A stretch of 64,000 nt of DNA, taken from Kineosporia rhizophila (GTDB lineage: Bacteria > Actinomycetota > Actinomycetes > Actinomycetales > Kineosporiaceae). The DNA lies in assembly GCF_021277265.1 (NCBI RefSeq), contig NZ_JAJSOH010000001.1:496001-560000 (forward strand). Reading direction: 5' to 3'. Below are positions 27,228 to 36,495 of the stretch, piece after piece. The notes under the pieces are model-generated. The model did no database searches. It was not told where the DNA came from and saw only the letters and a program-made list of their open reading frames with translations. The position numbers were made by a program, and so were the translations under genes. The number at the start of each line of letters is the position of its first letter. Within the stretch, counting starts at the first letter, position 1.

Positions 27228-28442
27228 GTGAGCACCACCCAACGCCGCCGTGCGCTCCCCCTGGCCCTCTCGGTCGCCCTGGCCCTGGGTCTGGCCGGTT
27301 GCTCCGCCGAACCCACGGCCGGCATCGCCCCCACCGTGGCCCAGCCGGTTGCGGGGCAGACCAGCCTGCTCACCGTGGAGCAGGCCCTGGCCCTGCAGAA
27401 CGGCAGCAGCGAGAGCGTGCGCGGCTACGTGGTGGGCCAGCCCACGGCCGCCGACTCGGTGCTGCCCAGCGGCTTCACCGGCGACACCGCCCTGGCCCTG
27501 GCCGACTCGGCGACCGAGACAGACCCCGGGGCCATGCTCTACGTCCAGCTCAGCAGCGCCTACCGCAGCGAGTTCGGGCTACAGAGCAACCCCGATCTGC
27601 TCGGCACCCAGCTCGACGTGACCGGCACCCTCACGGCGTATTTCGCGCACGGCGGCCTGAAGTCGCCCACCGCACTCAACCCCGCCGGCGCCGCCGGTAC
27701 CGCTACCCCCACGAGCCCGCCACCCCCGTCCTCAAGTTCTACTCCTGGCGACCTGGGCGACTACTACGCCGCAGCAGAAGGCAAGACCGGCAACGACCTG
27801 CGCGAGGCCCTGCACCAGATCATCTCCACCGACGCCCGCGCGCTCTCCTACGACGCGGTCTGGGACGCACTCAAGGTCACCGACGAAGACCCGAAGAACT
27901 CCGGCAACGTGGTTCTGCTGTACAGCGGCACCAGCCGGTCGAAGAGCCTGAACGGCGGCGACCCGGACGACTGGAACCGCGAGCACGTCTGGGCCAAGTC
28001 CCACGGCGACTTCGGCACCGCCACCGGCCCGGGCACCGACCTGCACCACCTGCGCCCGGAAGATGTCACGGTCAACGCCGACCGCAGCAACAAGGACTTC
28101 GACGACGGCGGTGGCGAGTCCGGTGAGGCCCCGGGCAACTTCACCGACGCCGACTCCTGGGAACCGCGCGACGCGGTGAAGGGCGACGTGGCCCGGATGA
28201 TCTTCTACATGGCGGTCCGCTACGACGGCGGCGACGGGTTCGCCGACCTCACCCTCGACGAGGCCACCACCGGCGGGAAGGCCCCGCGCTTCGGCAAACT
28301 CTCCACCCTGCTGCAGTGGCACGTCGAGGATCCGCCGGACAGCTTCGAGCGGCGTCGCAACGACCTGATCGACGAGCGGTTCCAGCACAACCGCAATCCG
28401 TTCATCGACCACCCGGAGTGGACCGCGGAAGTCTTTGCCTGA
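27228..28442 (+). CDS. Exported endonuclease I-family nuclease (lipoprotein)
   Basis: A 404-aa protein starting at GTG 27228. It has an N-terminal signal with lipobox 'LAGCS' (Cys at about 24). Residues about 45-150 form an OB-fold-like region ('LTVEQALALQNGSSESVRGYVVG'). After a Pro/Ser linker comes an endonuclease I / NucM-type domain (about 175-400) with the catalytic-site segments 'DWNREHVWAKSHGDFG' and 'DLHHLRPEDVTVNADRSNKDFD'. It likely degrades extracellular DNA at the cell surface for nutrition or defence. Confidence 0.88.
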   Translation: MSTTQRRRALPLALSVALALGLAGCSAEPTAGIAPTVAQPVAGQTSLLTVEQALALQNGSSESVRGYVVGQPTAADSVLPSGFTGDTALALADSATETDPGAMLYVQLSSAYRSEFGLQSNPDLLGTQLDVTGTLTAYFAHGGLKSPTALNPAGAAGTATPTSPPPPSSSSTPGDLGDYYAAAEGKTGNDLREALHQIISTDARALSYDAVWDALKVTDEDPKNSGNVVLLYSGTSRSKSLNGGDPDDWNREHVWAKSHGDFGTATGPGTDLHHLRPEDVTVNADRSNKDFDDGGGESGEAPGNFTDADSWEPRDAVKGDVARMIFYMAVRYDGGDGFADLTLDEATTGGKAPRFGKLSTLLQWHVEDPPDSFERRRNDLIDERFQHNRNPFIDHPEWTAEVFA

Positions 28443-28488
28443 GAGCAGATCGCGGTTCCCGGCGGTGATCCCGGGCTAGCCTGCCGAT

Positions 28489-29193
28489 GTGGCCCAGACA
28501 TTTACGACATCCGGCGGCGTCGACATCAGCTACTCCGAGAGCGGTCCGGCCGATGGGCCGGTGCTGGTCCTGCTGCATGCCCTGGGCGGCAGCGAGGCCG
28601 ACTGGCAGCCGATCCGGCCGGCCTTCGAGGAGGCCGGGTACCGGGTGGTGGGCGTGACCCTGCGCGGGCACTCGCCGAGTGCCTGGCCGGGTGACTACAG
28701 CTACCAGAGCATGTTCGCCGACGTGGTCGAGCTGCTCGATGCGCGGCACCTGCGCAGGGTCGCTCTGCTCGGGCACTCGCTCGGCGGCATGGTGGCCTTC
28801 CGGATCGCGGTCGACCGGCCCGACCTGGTCGCCCGGCTGATCATCGAGGACGTGGCGCCGGGAGACCCGACGCCGCCGCGCGAACTGCCCGAACGCCCGG
28901 CCGAAGAGCTGCCTCTCGACTGGAAGATGGTCGTGGCCATGCGCCCGCAGATCGACGCGGGGGCGCTGGAGCTGCGCGAACGGCTCAGCCAGGTGTCCGC
29001 GCCGACCCTGATCGTCGGCGGGGGCGAGACCAGCACGGTGCCGCAGGCCTGGCTGCGCGAGGCGGCCGCCCGGATCCCCGAGTCGGAGCTGGTCACGCTG
29101 GGCGGTGGGCACTACGTCCACGACCAGGAGCCGCAGAAGTTCACCGCGACGGTGCTGGACTGGCTGGGCCGCCACCCGGCCGAGCTTTTTTGA
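28489..29193 (+). CDS. Alpha/beta hydrolase
   Basis: A 234-aa alpha/beta-fold hydrolase. The nucleophile elbow is 'LLGHSLGGMVAF' (Ser near residue 94), the acid is probably in the 'SAPTLIVGGGETS' strand region, and the His is in 'LGGGHYVHDQEP'. The substrate is not predictable. The GTG at 28489 starts the first strand and no better start lies nearby. It is followed 31 nt later by the Fur-family gene. Confidence 0.82.
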   Translation: MAQTFTTSGGVDISYSESGPADGPVLVLLHALGGSEADWQPIRPAFEEAGYRVVGVTLRGHSPSAWPGDYSYQSMFADVVELLDARHLRRVALLGHSLGGMVAFRIAVDRPDLVARLIIEDVAPGDPTPPRELPERPAEELPLDWKMVVAMRPQIDAGALELRERLSQVSAPTLIVGGGETSTVPQAWLREAAARIPESELVTLGGGHYVHDQEPQKFTATVLDWLGRHPAELF

Positions 29194-29224
29194 CAGCCTC
29201 AAAACAACCCCGCATAGTGAGGGC

Positions 29225-29641
29225 ATGACGACGGATCCGGCCGTGCTCCTGCGGGGCGCCGGCCTACGCAGCACCGCACCGCGCCGGGCCGTTCTGCAGG
29301 CCCTGCTCACCCGGCCGCACTCGACCGCGACCGACCTGTCCCAGGCGGTCGGCGGTCAGCTGTCCAGCCAGACCATCTACAACGCGCTCGACGACCTGAC
29401 CGGCTCCGGCCTGGTCCGCCGGATCGAGCCGGCCGGTTCACCCACCCGCTACGAGACCCGGGTCGGCGACAACCACCACCACGTGGTCTGCCGCTCCTGC
29501 GGCGCGGTCGCCGACGTGGACTGCGCGGTCGGCGTGGCGCCCTGCCTGACTCCGGGCGCCGCCCCCGGCTTCGCCCGGATCGACGAGGCCGAGCTGACCT
29601 GGTGGGGCACCTGCACCGACTGCGCCCTCAAGCAGCGATGA
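29225..29641 (+). CDS. Fur-family metalloregulator
   Basis: A 138-aa Fur-type repressor. The DNA-binding winged helix covers about residues 1-80 ('GLRSTAPRRAVLQALL', 'SSQTIYNALDDLTGSGLVRRI'). The dimerisation part has the metal site 'DNHHHVVCRSCGAV' and a second Cys pair 'GTCTDC' for structural zinc. It resembles the FurA/CatR/PerR branch that controls peroxide defence, but no catalase is adjacent here. The C-terminus overlaps the convergent mug gene by 14 nt. Confidence 0.88.
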   Translation: MTTDPAVLLRGAGLRSTAPRRAVLQALLTRPHSTATDLSQAVGGQLSSQTIYNALDDLTGSGLVRRIEPAGSPTRYETRVGDNHHHVVCRSCGAVADVDCAVGVAPCLTPGAAPGFARIDEAELTWWGTCTDCALKQR

Positions 29642-30215
29642 CTCCGGCGGCCCGGCCGACCTCGCGGAACGCCTCGGCCAGCTGAGGCAGCTGCACGTTG
29701 GCGTTGAGGCCGCTGGGGTTGGGCAGCACCCACACCTGCGCCTCATGCATCGGTTCGGGCTGCCGCCCGACCTTTGCCTTAGGTAGCGCAAAAGCCGTGC
29801 GGTAGGCCGTGATCCCGAGAAAAGCAACTACTTGAGGACGCTTGCGAGCCACGAGCGCTCTCAACTGGACAGCGCCTTCGAGGAGTTCGTCGGGTGTGAG
29901 TTCGTCGGCCCGCGCGGTGGCCCGGTGGGCCAGGTTGCTGATGCCCAGACCGCGGTCGTACAGATGCTGCAGGTCTTCGGGCGAGTAGCCGGAAGAGGCG
30001 TCGATCAGCCGGTCGGTGAGCCCGGAGCGGTACAGCGCTGGGTAGAACCGGTTGCCCCGCCGGGCGAAGTGCGCCTGCACCGCGGCCGTCCACAGGCCCG
30101 GGTTGATGCCGACGAAGAGCAGCTTCAGGTCGGGGGCGAGCAGATCGGGAACCCGGGCGTCGCGGAACGCCTGCAGTTGCTCCCGGGTGAACCTGGCTCG
30201 TCCCGGATCTGCCAC
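29628..30215 (-). CDS. mug: Mug/TDG-type mismatch uracil-DNA glycosylase
   Basis: A 195-aa DNA glycosylase. The active-site strand 'LLFVGINPGLWTA' (about residues 32-45) and the second motif 'VLPNPSGLNAN' (about 167-177) are the Mug signatures. It removes U or T opposite G. The start is a GTG at 30215 (VADPGRARFT). It overlaps the Fur-family gene tail to tail. Confidence 0.9.
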   Translation of the reverse strand: MADPGRARFTREQLQAFRDARVPDLLAPDLKLLFVGINPGLWTAAVQAHFARRGNRFYPALYRSGLTDRLIDASSGYSPEDLQHLYDRGLGISNLAHRATARADELTPDELLEGAVQLRALVARKRPQVVAFLGITAYRTAFALPKAKVGRQPEPMHEAQVWVLPNPSGLNANVQLPQLAEAFREVGRAAGVIAA

Positions 30216-30242
30216 CTAGGCAGTTTACGAGGCTCGCTCGGC

Positions 30243-31091
30243 TCAGGCGCTCTTGAGGTAGCCCGCGGCCCGGGCCTCGGCCACCTTCTGCTCGGCCGCC
30301 TCCAGCGCGCCTTCGCCGAGCTCCTGGGCGGACCCGACGAACTCGCCGTCGCCCGTCGGCTTCACGTCGTCGTCGACCACGTCGCCGACCACGCAGGTCA
30401 CGTTGTCCGGGGCGCCGGCCTTGAGCGCCAGCGCGATCAGCTTGTCGATCGCCTTGCCCGCGTGCTTGTTCCCGGCCAGCGCCTTCTGGATCGCCTCGGC
30501 GGGCACGTAGTCGCTCAGGCCGTCGCTGCACAGCAGGTAGCGGTCGCCGGGCACCGCCTCGTGCACCGACACCTCGGCCGTGCCGCCGTCGTCGCCACCG
30601 CGCAGCACCCGCAGCAGCACGCTGCGCTGGGGGTGCTGGGGGATCAGCTTCGGGTCCAGCCAGCCCTTGTCGGCCAGCATCTGCACGTAGGTGTCGTCGT
30701 GGGTGAGCTGGTACATCTCCCGGCCACGCAGCAGGTAGGCCCGGGAGTCGCCGACGTTGGTCAGGGCGATCGTGTCGTGGTGGATCAGCATCGCGGTGAG
30801 CGTGGTACCCATCCCGGACAGGCTCGGGTTGTTCTCGATCGCCCGGGCCAGGCGCTGGTCGGCGAACTCGACCGCACCGACGATGTCCCGCTCCGGGCCG
30901 AACAGCGAGAGGTGGTCGTCGAGGTAGGCGACCGTGCGGGCGACGATGGCGCTGGCCACCTCGCCGAAGTCGTGCCCGCCCATGCCGTCGGCGACGAGGA
31001 ACAACCGGCGTCCGATGAAACCGGAGTCCTCGTTGTTGGTACGGCGCAAACCGGGGTGCGTCTTGACGCACGCACGAATCCGCAGCGCCAT
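30243..31091 (-). CDS. PP2C-type Ser/Thr protein phosphatase
   Basis: A 282-aa PPM phosphatase, similar to PstP/Stp. Metal-binding Asp residues are in 'RRTNNEDSGF', 'VADGMGGHDFGEVAS', 'CSDGLSDYV' and 'GAPDNVTCVVGDV'. It reverses phosphorylation by Hanks-type kinases. I chose the ATG at 31091 because GGAGG is at ideal distance; the frame is open for 16 further codons. A C-terminal tail of about 40 residues follows the catalytic domain; unlike PstP, no transmembrane anchor is present, so it is cytosolic. Confidence 0.9.
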   Translation of the reverse strand: MALRIRACVKTHPGLRRTNNEDSGFIGRRLFLVADGMGGHDFGEVASAIVARTVAYLDDHLSLFGPERDIVGAVEFADQRLARAIENNPSLSGMGTTLTAMLIHHDTIALTNVGDSRAYLLRGREMYQLTHDDTYVQMLADKGWLDPKLIPQHPQRSVLLRVLRGGDDGGTAEVSVHEAVPGDRYLLCSDGLSDYVPAEAIQKALAGNKHAGKAIDKLIALALKAGAPDNVTCVVGDVVDDDVKPTGDGEFVGSAQELGEGALEAAEQKVAEARAAGYLKSA

Positions 31092-31503
31092 TGCGCCTCC
31101 GCTCACTCTGCGATCTTGCCGACGAAGATTACTGTTCAACTCCTTTTTGGGCTAGAGCTCAGAAGCGGGTGAAAACTATCAAAGGGTGACAACCCGCGAC
31201 ACCGGAGAGCGCACTTCGTGCTCGGCATCCTGCACTTCGGCTACGCGGCACCCGGATTTGGCTACTCAGAGTCAGGTTAACGACAGCTGACGGGCATCCG
31301 CCCGGTGCCCGCCGGTCGATGTCCGCCCGCGAGTTACCATCGGGTCGTCGCCAGAAGCGACCGTCCTCCAGCACCGGGCGCAGACGCGCGAGTGGGTGAC
31401 CCCGGCCCTTCTCCCGCGCGTCCACCGACGACATCCGGTCGCCGCCGCCGCCCCCGCCCAGGCCGCCGCGCGACCAGCAGACGCAGGAAAGAAGACTTTC
31501 ACG
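31092..31503. other. Intergenic region upstream of ilvD
   Basis: 412 bp between the divergent phosphatase and ilvD genes. No gene is supported. The ilvD frame is open back to a GTG at 31396, but that extension (Pro/Ala/Arg-rich) is not like IlvD. No clear leader peptide with branched-chain codons or T-box element was recognised. Confidence 0.45.
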
Positions 31504-33351
31504 ATGAAACAGCTTCGGTCGGCCACCTCGACCACGGGTCGCAACATGGCCGGAGCCCGGGCGCTCTGGCGAGCGACCGGGATGACCGACGACGACTTCG
31601 GCAAGCCGATCGTGGCCATCGCCAACTCGTTCACCGAGTTCGTGCCCGGCCACGTGCACCTGCGCAACGTGGGCCAGATCGTGGCGGAGTCGATCGAGCA
31701 GGCCGGCGCGGTCTCCAAGGAGTTCAACACCATCGCGGTGGACGACGGCATCGCGATGGGGCACGGCGGCATGCTCTACTCGCTGCCCAGCCGCGAGCTG
31801 ATCGCCGACGCGGTGGAGTACATGGTGAACGCGCACTGCGCCGACGCCCTGGTCTGCATCTCCAACTGCGACAAGATCACCCCGGGCATGCTGCTGGCCG
31901 CCCTGCGGCTCAACATCCCCACCGTGTTCGTCTCCGGCGGGCCGATGGAGGCGGGCAAGACCACCGCGATCGAGGGGATCGTCCACTCCAAGCTCGACCT
32001 GGTCGACGCCATGGTCGCGGCCGCCGACGCGCGGATCAGCGACGAGCAGCTCGACGTGATCGAGCGCTCGGCCTGCCCCACCTGCGGCTCCTGCTCGGGC
32101 ATGTTCACCGCCAACTCGATGAACTGCCTGACCGAGGCGATGGGCCTGTCGCTGCCCGGCAACGGCTCCACCCTGGCCACCCACGAGGCCCGCCGCCAGC
32201 TGTTCAAGGACGCCGGCACCACGATCGTCGACCTGGCCCGGCGTCACTACGGCCAGGACGACGACTCCGTGCTGCCGCGCACCGTGGCCAGCCGCTCGGC
32301 CTTCGAGAACGCGGTCGCCCTGGACGTGGCCATGGGCGGCTCCACCAACACCGTGCTGCACCTGCTGGCCGCCGCCCGCGAGGCCGAGCTGGACTTCACC
32401 GTCTCCGACATCGACGCGATCTCGCGCAAGGTGCCCTGCCTGTCGAAGGTCGCCCCGAACTCGCCGAAGTTCCACATGGAAGACGTGCACCGGGCCGGCG
32501 GCATCCCCGCCATCCTCGGCGAGCTGAACCGCGGCGGGCTGCTCAACACCGACGTGAAGCCGGTGCACAGCGACGGTCTGCAGGCCTGGCTCGACGAGTG
32601 GGACATCCGCGGCGGCTCCCCCTCGCAGCGGGCGCTGGAGCTGTTCAAGGCCGCCCCCGGCGGGGTGCGTACGGTCGAGCCGTTCTCCACCCAGAACGAG
32701 TGGAGCTCGCTCGACACCGACGCGGCCGAGGGCTGCATCCGCGACGTCGAGCACGCCTACACCGTCGACGGCGGCCTGGCCATCCTCTTCGGCAACCTCG
32801 CCCCCGACGGCTGCGTGGTCAAGACCGCCGGTGTGCCCGAGGCGGTCTGGAAGTTCACCGGTCAGGCCATCGTGTTCGAGAGCCAGGAGGCCGCGGTCGA
32901 CGGCATCCTGGGCAAGAAGGTCACCGAGGGCCACGTCGTGGTGATCCGCTACGAGGGCCCCAAGGGCGGCCCGGGCATGCAGGAGATGCTCTACCCCACG
33001 TCGTTCCTGAAGGGCCGCGGCCTGGGCCAGAAGTGCGCCCTGATCACCGACGGCCGCTTCTCCGGCGGCACCAGCGGCCTGTCCATCGGCCACGTCTCGC
33101 CCGAGGCGGCCGGCGGCGGCCTGATCGCCCTGGTCGAGGACGGCGACCCGATCTCCATCGACATCCCCAACCGCCAGATCTCGCTCGACGTCGACGAACT
33201 CGTGCTCGACCAGCGCCGCGCCACCCAGGAGAAGCGGGACAAGCCCTACACCCCGCTCGACCGCCAGCGCCCGGTCTCGGCCGCCCTGCGCGCCTACGCC
33301 TCGATGGCCACCGCGGCCTCGGACGGCGCCTACCGCCGCGTGCCGGAGTAA
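31504..33351 (+). CDS. ilvD: Dihydroxy-acid dehydratase
   Basis: A 615-aa IlvD, the step before transamination in valine, isoleucine and leucine synthesis. The iron-sulfur ligands are in '[13 protein letters not shown]' and '[24 protein letters not shown]', and the C-terminal catalytic Ser region is '[27 protein letters not shown]'. The ATG at 31504 begins the usual MKQLRSAT... N-terminus. The gene appears alone, with a terminator-like repeat after it. Confidence 0.97.
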   Translation: MKQLRSATSTTGRNMAGARALWRATGMTDDDFGKPIVAIANSFTEFVPGHVHLRNVGQIVAESIEQAGAVSKEFNTIAVDDGIAMGHGGMLYSLPSRELIADAVEYMVNAHCADALVCISNCDKITPGMLLAALRLNIPTVFVSGGPMEAGKTTAIEGIVHSKLDLVDAMVAAADARISDEQLDVIERSACPTCGSCSGMFTANSMNCLTEAMGLSLPGNGSTLATHEARRQLFKDAGTTIVDLARRHYGQDDDSVLPRTVASRSAFENAVALDVAMGGSTNTVLHLLAAAREAELDFTVSDIDAISRKVPCLSKVAPNSPKFHMEDVHRAGGIPAILGELNRGGLLNTDVKPVHSDGLQAWLDEWDIRGGSPSQRALELFKAAPGGVRTVEPFSTQNEWSSLDTDAAEGCIRDVEHAYTVDGGLAILFGNLAPDGCVVKTAGVPEAVWKFTGQAIVFESQEAAVDGILGKKVTEGHVVVIRYEGPKGGPGMQEMLYPTSFLKGRGLGQKCALITDGRFSGGTSGLSIGHVSPEAAGGGLIALVEDGDPISIDIPNRQISLDVDELVLDQRRATQEKRDKPYTPLDRQRPVSAALRAYASMATAASDGAYRRVPE

Positions 33352-33367
33352 GTTCGGGTAGACCATT

Positions 33368-33400
33368 GGGCCCGTCGATCGTCGTCTGATTGGCGGGCCC
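33368..33400 (+). terminator. Terminator-like inverted repeat after ilvD
   Basis: GGGCCCG arms with a 19-nt loop, followed by TTC. It lies 17 nt beyond the ilvD stop. The loop is long, so the call is moderate. Confidence 0.5.
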
Positions 33401-33421
33401 TTCAGGTCTGCGACGACTCAC

Positions 33422-33802
33422 TCATTCCAGAAGCGTGCCCCACCGGGCCGGGTGATGCGCGAGCAGCAGCGAGTCCCCCTCGTCGCTGCGCAGCAACACG
33501 AATCTGCCCACCAGCCGACCAGAACGGCCTGATTCCGGCGTAGCAGCGGCGGCTGCCCGGCTCACCTGCTCAGCGCTGTACCAGCGGTAGCCACAGTCCC
33601 CGCCGCAGCCGCAGGCGTCCCATCCCAGCGGAACGCCGTCACGGCCGATGTCACGGACCCGCTCAGGGCTGACGTTGTTCTCGAGCAGGCGGTAGCCGCG
33701 CCCTCCAGGGGCCCGCAGGTCGAAGGGAGCCGACACCGAAGGCGCACCAGCGACCTGCTGCGCGATCTGCTCGAACGGCACCGAACGGGGCTTCTTGGCC
33801 AT
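33422..33802 (-). CDS. Hypothetical Cys-cluster protein
   Basis: A 126-aa protein with no recognised family. In the middle (about residues 64-71) is a compact 'CGCGGDCGY' cluster that could bind a metal. The N-terminus is basic and the C-terminus beta-like. The frame has GC-rich third positions like its neighbours, which supports coding. It starts at ATG 33802 and is convergent with ilvD. Confidence 0.55.
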   Translation of the reverse strand: MAKKPRSVPFEQIAQQVAGAPSVSAPFDLRAPGGRGYRLLENNVSPERVRDIGRDGVPLGWDACGCGGDCGYRWYSAEQVSRAAAAATPESGRSGRLVGRFVLLRSDEGDSLLLAHHPARWGTLLE

Positions 33803-33844
33803 GCCGCGATGGTCGCACTGTTGGGTCGATGATTCGACCCCAGA

Positions 33845-34864
33845 TCACGCCGATCCCACTGTGCTCTGCCTCGCGATCAGCCGGTGCCCGGCCCGTAGGT
33901 CCACCCCGGGCACCGGCTCGGTGCTGTTGATCCGCATCACCAGGCGTTCCACTGCCAGCCGGGCGATCTCGGTCTTGTCGGGGGCGATGGTGCTCACCGA
34001 GGGCAGGGCGTAGCGGCCGTCCTCGATGTCGTCGTAGCCGATCACCGCCACGTCTTCCGGCACCCGGAAACCCCTGCTCACCAAGGTGTGGATGGCCCCG
34101 AGGGCGACCAGGTCGCTGTAGCAGAACACGGCGTCGGGCGGATCGGCCCGGTCGAGAAGGGTTTCCATGGCGGTGGCGCCGTCGACCCGGTTGAAGCGCG
34201 GGGTCCCGATGATGAGCGAATCGTCCACCGGCAGGCCGGCCGCTACGTGGGCGGCGCGAAAACCTTTGGTGCGACGCTGGGCTGCCTCGCCGGTGGGGTA
34301 GGGCTGGTCACCGATCGCGGCGATCCGGCGGCGGCCCAGGCCGATCAGGTGCTGCACGGCCTCGGTGGAGGCGGCGACGTCGTCGATGCCGACATGGTCG
34401 AAATTGGCCTCCGACGTGCGTTCTCCGAGCACCACCAGGGGCAGCGCCGGGTCGCGGCCGGAGAGGTCCTGCTGGGACAGGCCGAGCGGGCTGTAGATCA
34501 TGCCGTCGAAGAACGAGCGGTGCGAGGGCCGCCCGATCAGCTCCCCCTCATGTTCCCGGTCACCGTCGGACTGGTCGATCAGCACGTTGTAGCCCTGACG
34601 CCGGGCCACCGGAATGATCGCCTGCAGCAGCTCGGCGAAGTACGGGGTGTCCAGATAGGGCACCACCACCACGATCTGCCCGGAGCGGCCGGTGGCCAGA
34701 TGCCGGGCCAGCACGTTCGGCCGGTAGCCGAGCTGGGCGATCGCCAGCTCGACCTTCTCCCGGGTGCCCTGGGCGACCTTGGCGTAGCCGTTCACCACGT
34801 TGGAGACCGTGCGCGGCGACACGCCGGCCAGGTCGGCTACGTCACGCAGCGTTGCGTCTCTCAT
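33845..34864 (-). CDS. LacI-family transcriptional regulator
   Basis: A 339-aa repressor. The helix-turn-helix and hinge helix occupy residues 1-60 ('TLRDVADLAGVSPRTVSNVVNGY', 'LGYRPNVLARHL'), followed by a periplasmic-binding-like sugar domain. It is divergent from the ABC uptake operon and arabinofuranosidase, and a perfect TTGCAGCGCTGCAA palindrome of LacI-operator type lies between them. It is therefore the probable local regulator, released by arabinose or an arabino-oligosaccharide. Confidence 0.92.
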   Translation of the reverse strand: MRDATLRDVADLAGVSPRTVSNVVNGYAKVAQGTREKVELAIAQLGYRPNVLARHLATGRSGQIVVVVPYLDTPYFAELLQAIIPVARRQGYNVLIDQSDGDREHEGELIGRPSHRSFFDGMIYSPLGLSQQDLSGRDPALPLVVLGERTSEANFDHVGIDDVAASTEAVQHLIGLGRRRIAAIGDQPYPTGEAAQRRTKGFRAAHVAAGLPVDDSLIIGTPRFNRVDGATAMETLLDRADPPDAVFCYSDLVALGAIHTLVSRGFRVPEDVAVIGYDDIEDGRYALPSVSTIAPDKTEIARLAVERLVMRINSTEPVPGVDLRAGHRLIARQSTVGSA

Positions 34865-34975
34865 GGGTACCCCTCAGTCCAGCGCGAGCCAGACCACCCA
34901 GCGGGGCTCGCACCGCCCATCGTATTTCGGTCGGATCCCCTCTTGTCACCCCGGAGAATCACTGGGCATACTCCT

Positions 34976-34989
34976 TTGCAGCGCTGCAA
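34976..34989. promoter_or_regulatory. Candidate LacI-type operator
   Basis: TTGCAGCGCTGCAA, a perfect 14-bp palindrome with the central CG typical of LacI-family sites. It lies between the lacI-type gene and the ABC operon, 130 nt before the binding-protein start. Confidence 0.7.
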
Positions 34990-35118
34990 TCGGATTCAGA
35001 CCCGCATATAGCTCCCATGGCTACTGCCAACGACCGGCAGAGCCGTACTGCCCCCCGTGCGTCACCATGCGTAGTCCCGAATGCAGCCCGACATGTCATG
35101 ACCAAAGGAGGCATCGAC

Positions 35119-36495
35119 ATGCGCTTGCGCAAATCCACGGTCCTGGTCACCGGGCTGGTCGCCACGATCGCCCTGGCCGCCTGCGGTGGCGGCGGAGACG
35201 ACGGCGGCAGCGGTGGAGGTGGCGGCGGGACGGCCGCCGAGCCCACCAACTGCACCAACAAGATCCTGCAGCCGGACGCCAAGAAGGTCCTGGTCTGGGC
35301 CTGGTACCCGAACATGGCCAAGGTCGTCGACAACTTCAACAAGGCCAACACCGACATCCAGGTCTGCTGGACCAACGCCGGTCAGGGCCAGCCGCAGTAC
35401 GCGAAGTTCCAGACCGCGATCTCGGCCAAGAAGGGCGCCCCCGACGTCATCATGCTCGAGACCGAGCAGCTGGTCGGGTTCGAGATCCAGGACGCGCTGG
35501 TCGATCTCGCCCCGTTCGGCGCCGACAAGGTGAAGGGCAACTTCAGCGAGGGGGCCTGGAAGGACGTCTCGCAGGGTGACGCGGTCTACGCCATCCCGGT
35601 CGACGGCGGCCCGATGGCGATGATCTACCGCAAGGACATCTTCGAGAAGTACGGCATCGACAAGATCCCCACCACCTGGGACGAGTACGCCGAGGCGGCG
35701 CAGAAGATGAAGGACGCCGGCGGCCCGGCGTTCGGCGACTTCGGCAGCAACGTGCCCTCGGCGGTGACCGCGCTGATGATCCAGAAGGGCGCCCAGCCCT
35801 TCCAGTACGACCTCGCCGACAAGCAGAACATCACGATCAAGCTGGACGACCAGGCGACCAAGGACGTCCTCAACTACTGGGGCGACCTGGTGGCCAAGGG
35901 GCTGGTCGGCAAGGAGGACCAGTTCAACACCGACTACATCACCGGGATGGTGGGCGGGAAGTACGCCACCTACGTCTCGGCCGCCTGGGCGCCGGGCTAC
36001 CTGACCGGTCAGGGTGTGGGCAAGGGCAAGGACAGCGGTGAGTTCGCGGTCGCCCCGCTGCCGCAGTGGGACCCGGCCAACCCGGTGTCGGTGAACTGGG
36101 GCGGTTCCACCTTCGCGGTGACCAGCCAGTCGAGCGACAAGGAGGCCGCCGCCAAGGTGGCCATGGAGCTGTACGCCGACGAGGCCTCGCTGGAGGACGG
36201 CTGGAAGACCCAGACCATCTTCCCGCTGAACCAGAACGTGCTGAAGTCGGACGAGTTCGTCAACGCCGAGGTCGAGTTCTTCGACGGCCAGACGGCCAAC
36301 AAGGACATCTACGTCCCGGCCGAGAACGCCTACCAGGGCGCGGTGTACAGCCCGTTCACGGTCTACTACTACGCCCAGCTGCAGGCCCAGATCGCCAAGA
36401 TCAACGCCGGGCAGGTCACCGGTGACCAGGCCGCGACCGACCTGCACAACCAGATCGTGCAGTACGCCAAGGGCCAAGGCTTCACTGTGAAATGA
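35119..36495 (+). CDS. Sugar ABC transporter substrate-binding lipoprotein
   Basis: A 458-aa family 1 solute-binding protein. The signal peptide ends in a lipobox 'LAACG' (Cys at about 22), followed by a Gly-rich linker and a two-lobe binding fold ('MIYRKDIFEKYGIDKIPTTWDEYAEAAQKMKDAG'). The ATG at 35119 has a strong AAAGGAGG site. It starts the uptake operon with two permeases and an arabinofuranosidase; arabinosides or arabino-oligosaccharides are the likely ligands. No ATPase gene is present, so a shared MsmK-type ATPase is expected. Confidence 0.92.
   Translation: MRLRKSTVLVTGLVATIALAACGGGGDDGGSGGGGGGTAAEPTNCTNKILQPDAKKVLVWAWYPNMAKVVDNFNKANTDIQVCWTNAGQGQPQYAKFQTAISAKKGAPDVIMLETEQLVGFEIQDALVDLAPFGADKVKGNFSEGAWKDVSQGDAVYAIPVDGGPMAMIYRKDIFEKYGIDKIPTTWDEYAEAAQKMKDAGGPAFGDFGSNVPSAVTALMIQKGAQPFQYDLADKQNITIKLDDQATKDVLNYWGDLVAKGLVGKEDQFNTDYITGMVGGKYATYVSAAWAPGYLTGQGVGKGKDSGEFAVAPLPQWDPANPVSVNWGGSTFAVTSQSSDKEAAAKVAMELYADEASLEDGWKTQTIFPLNQNVLKSDEFVNAEVEFFDGQTANKDIYVPAENAYQGAVYSPFTVYYYAQLQAQIAKINAGQVTGDQAATDLHNQIVQYAKGQGFTVK

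Noticed and set aside
31159..33366. 735-codon minus-strand frame opposite ilvD
   Set aside because: Antisense shadow of a certain gene; composition is not protein-like.
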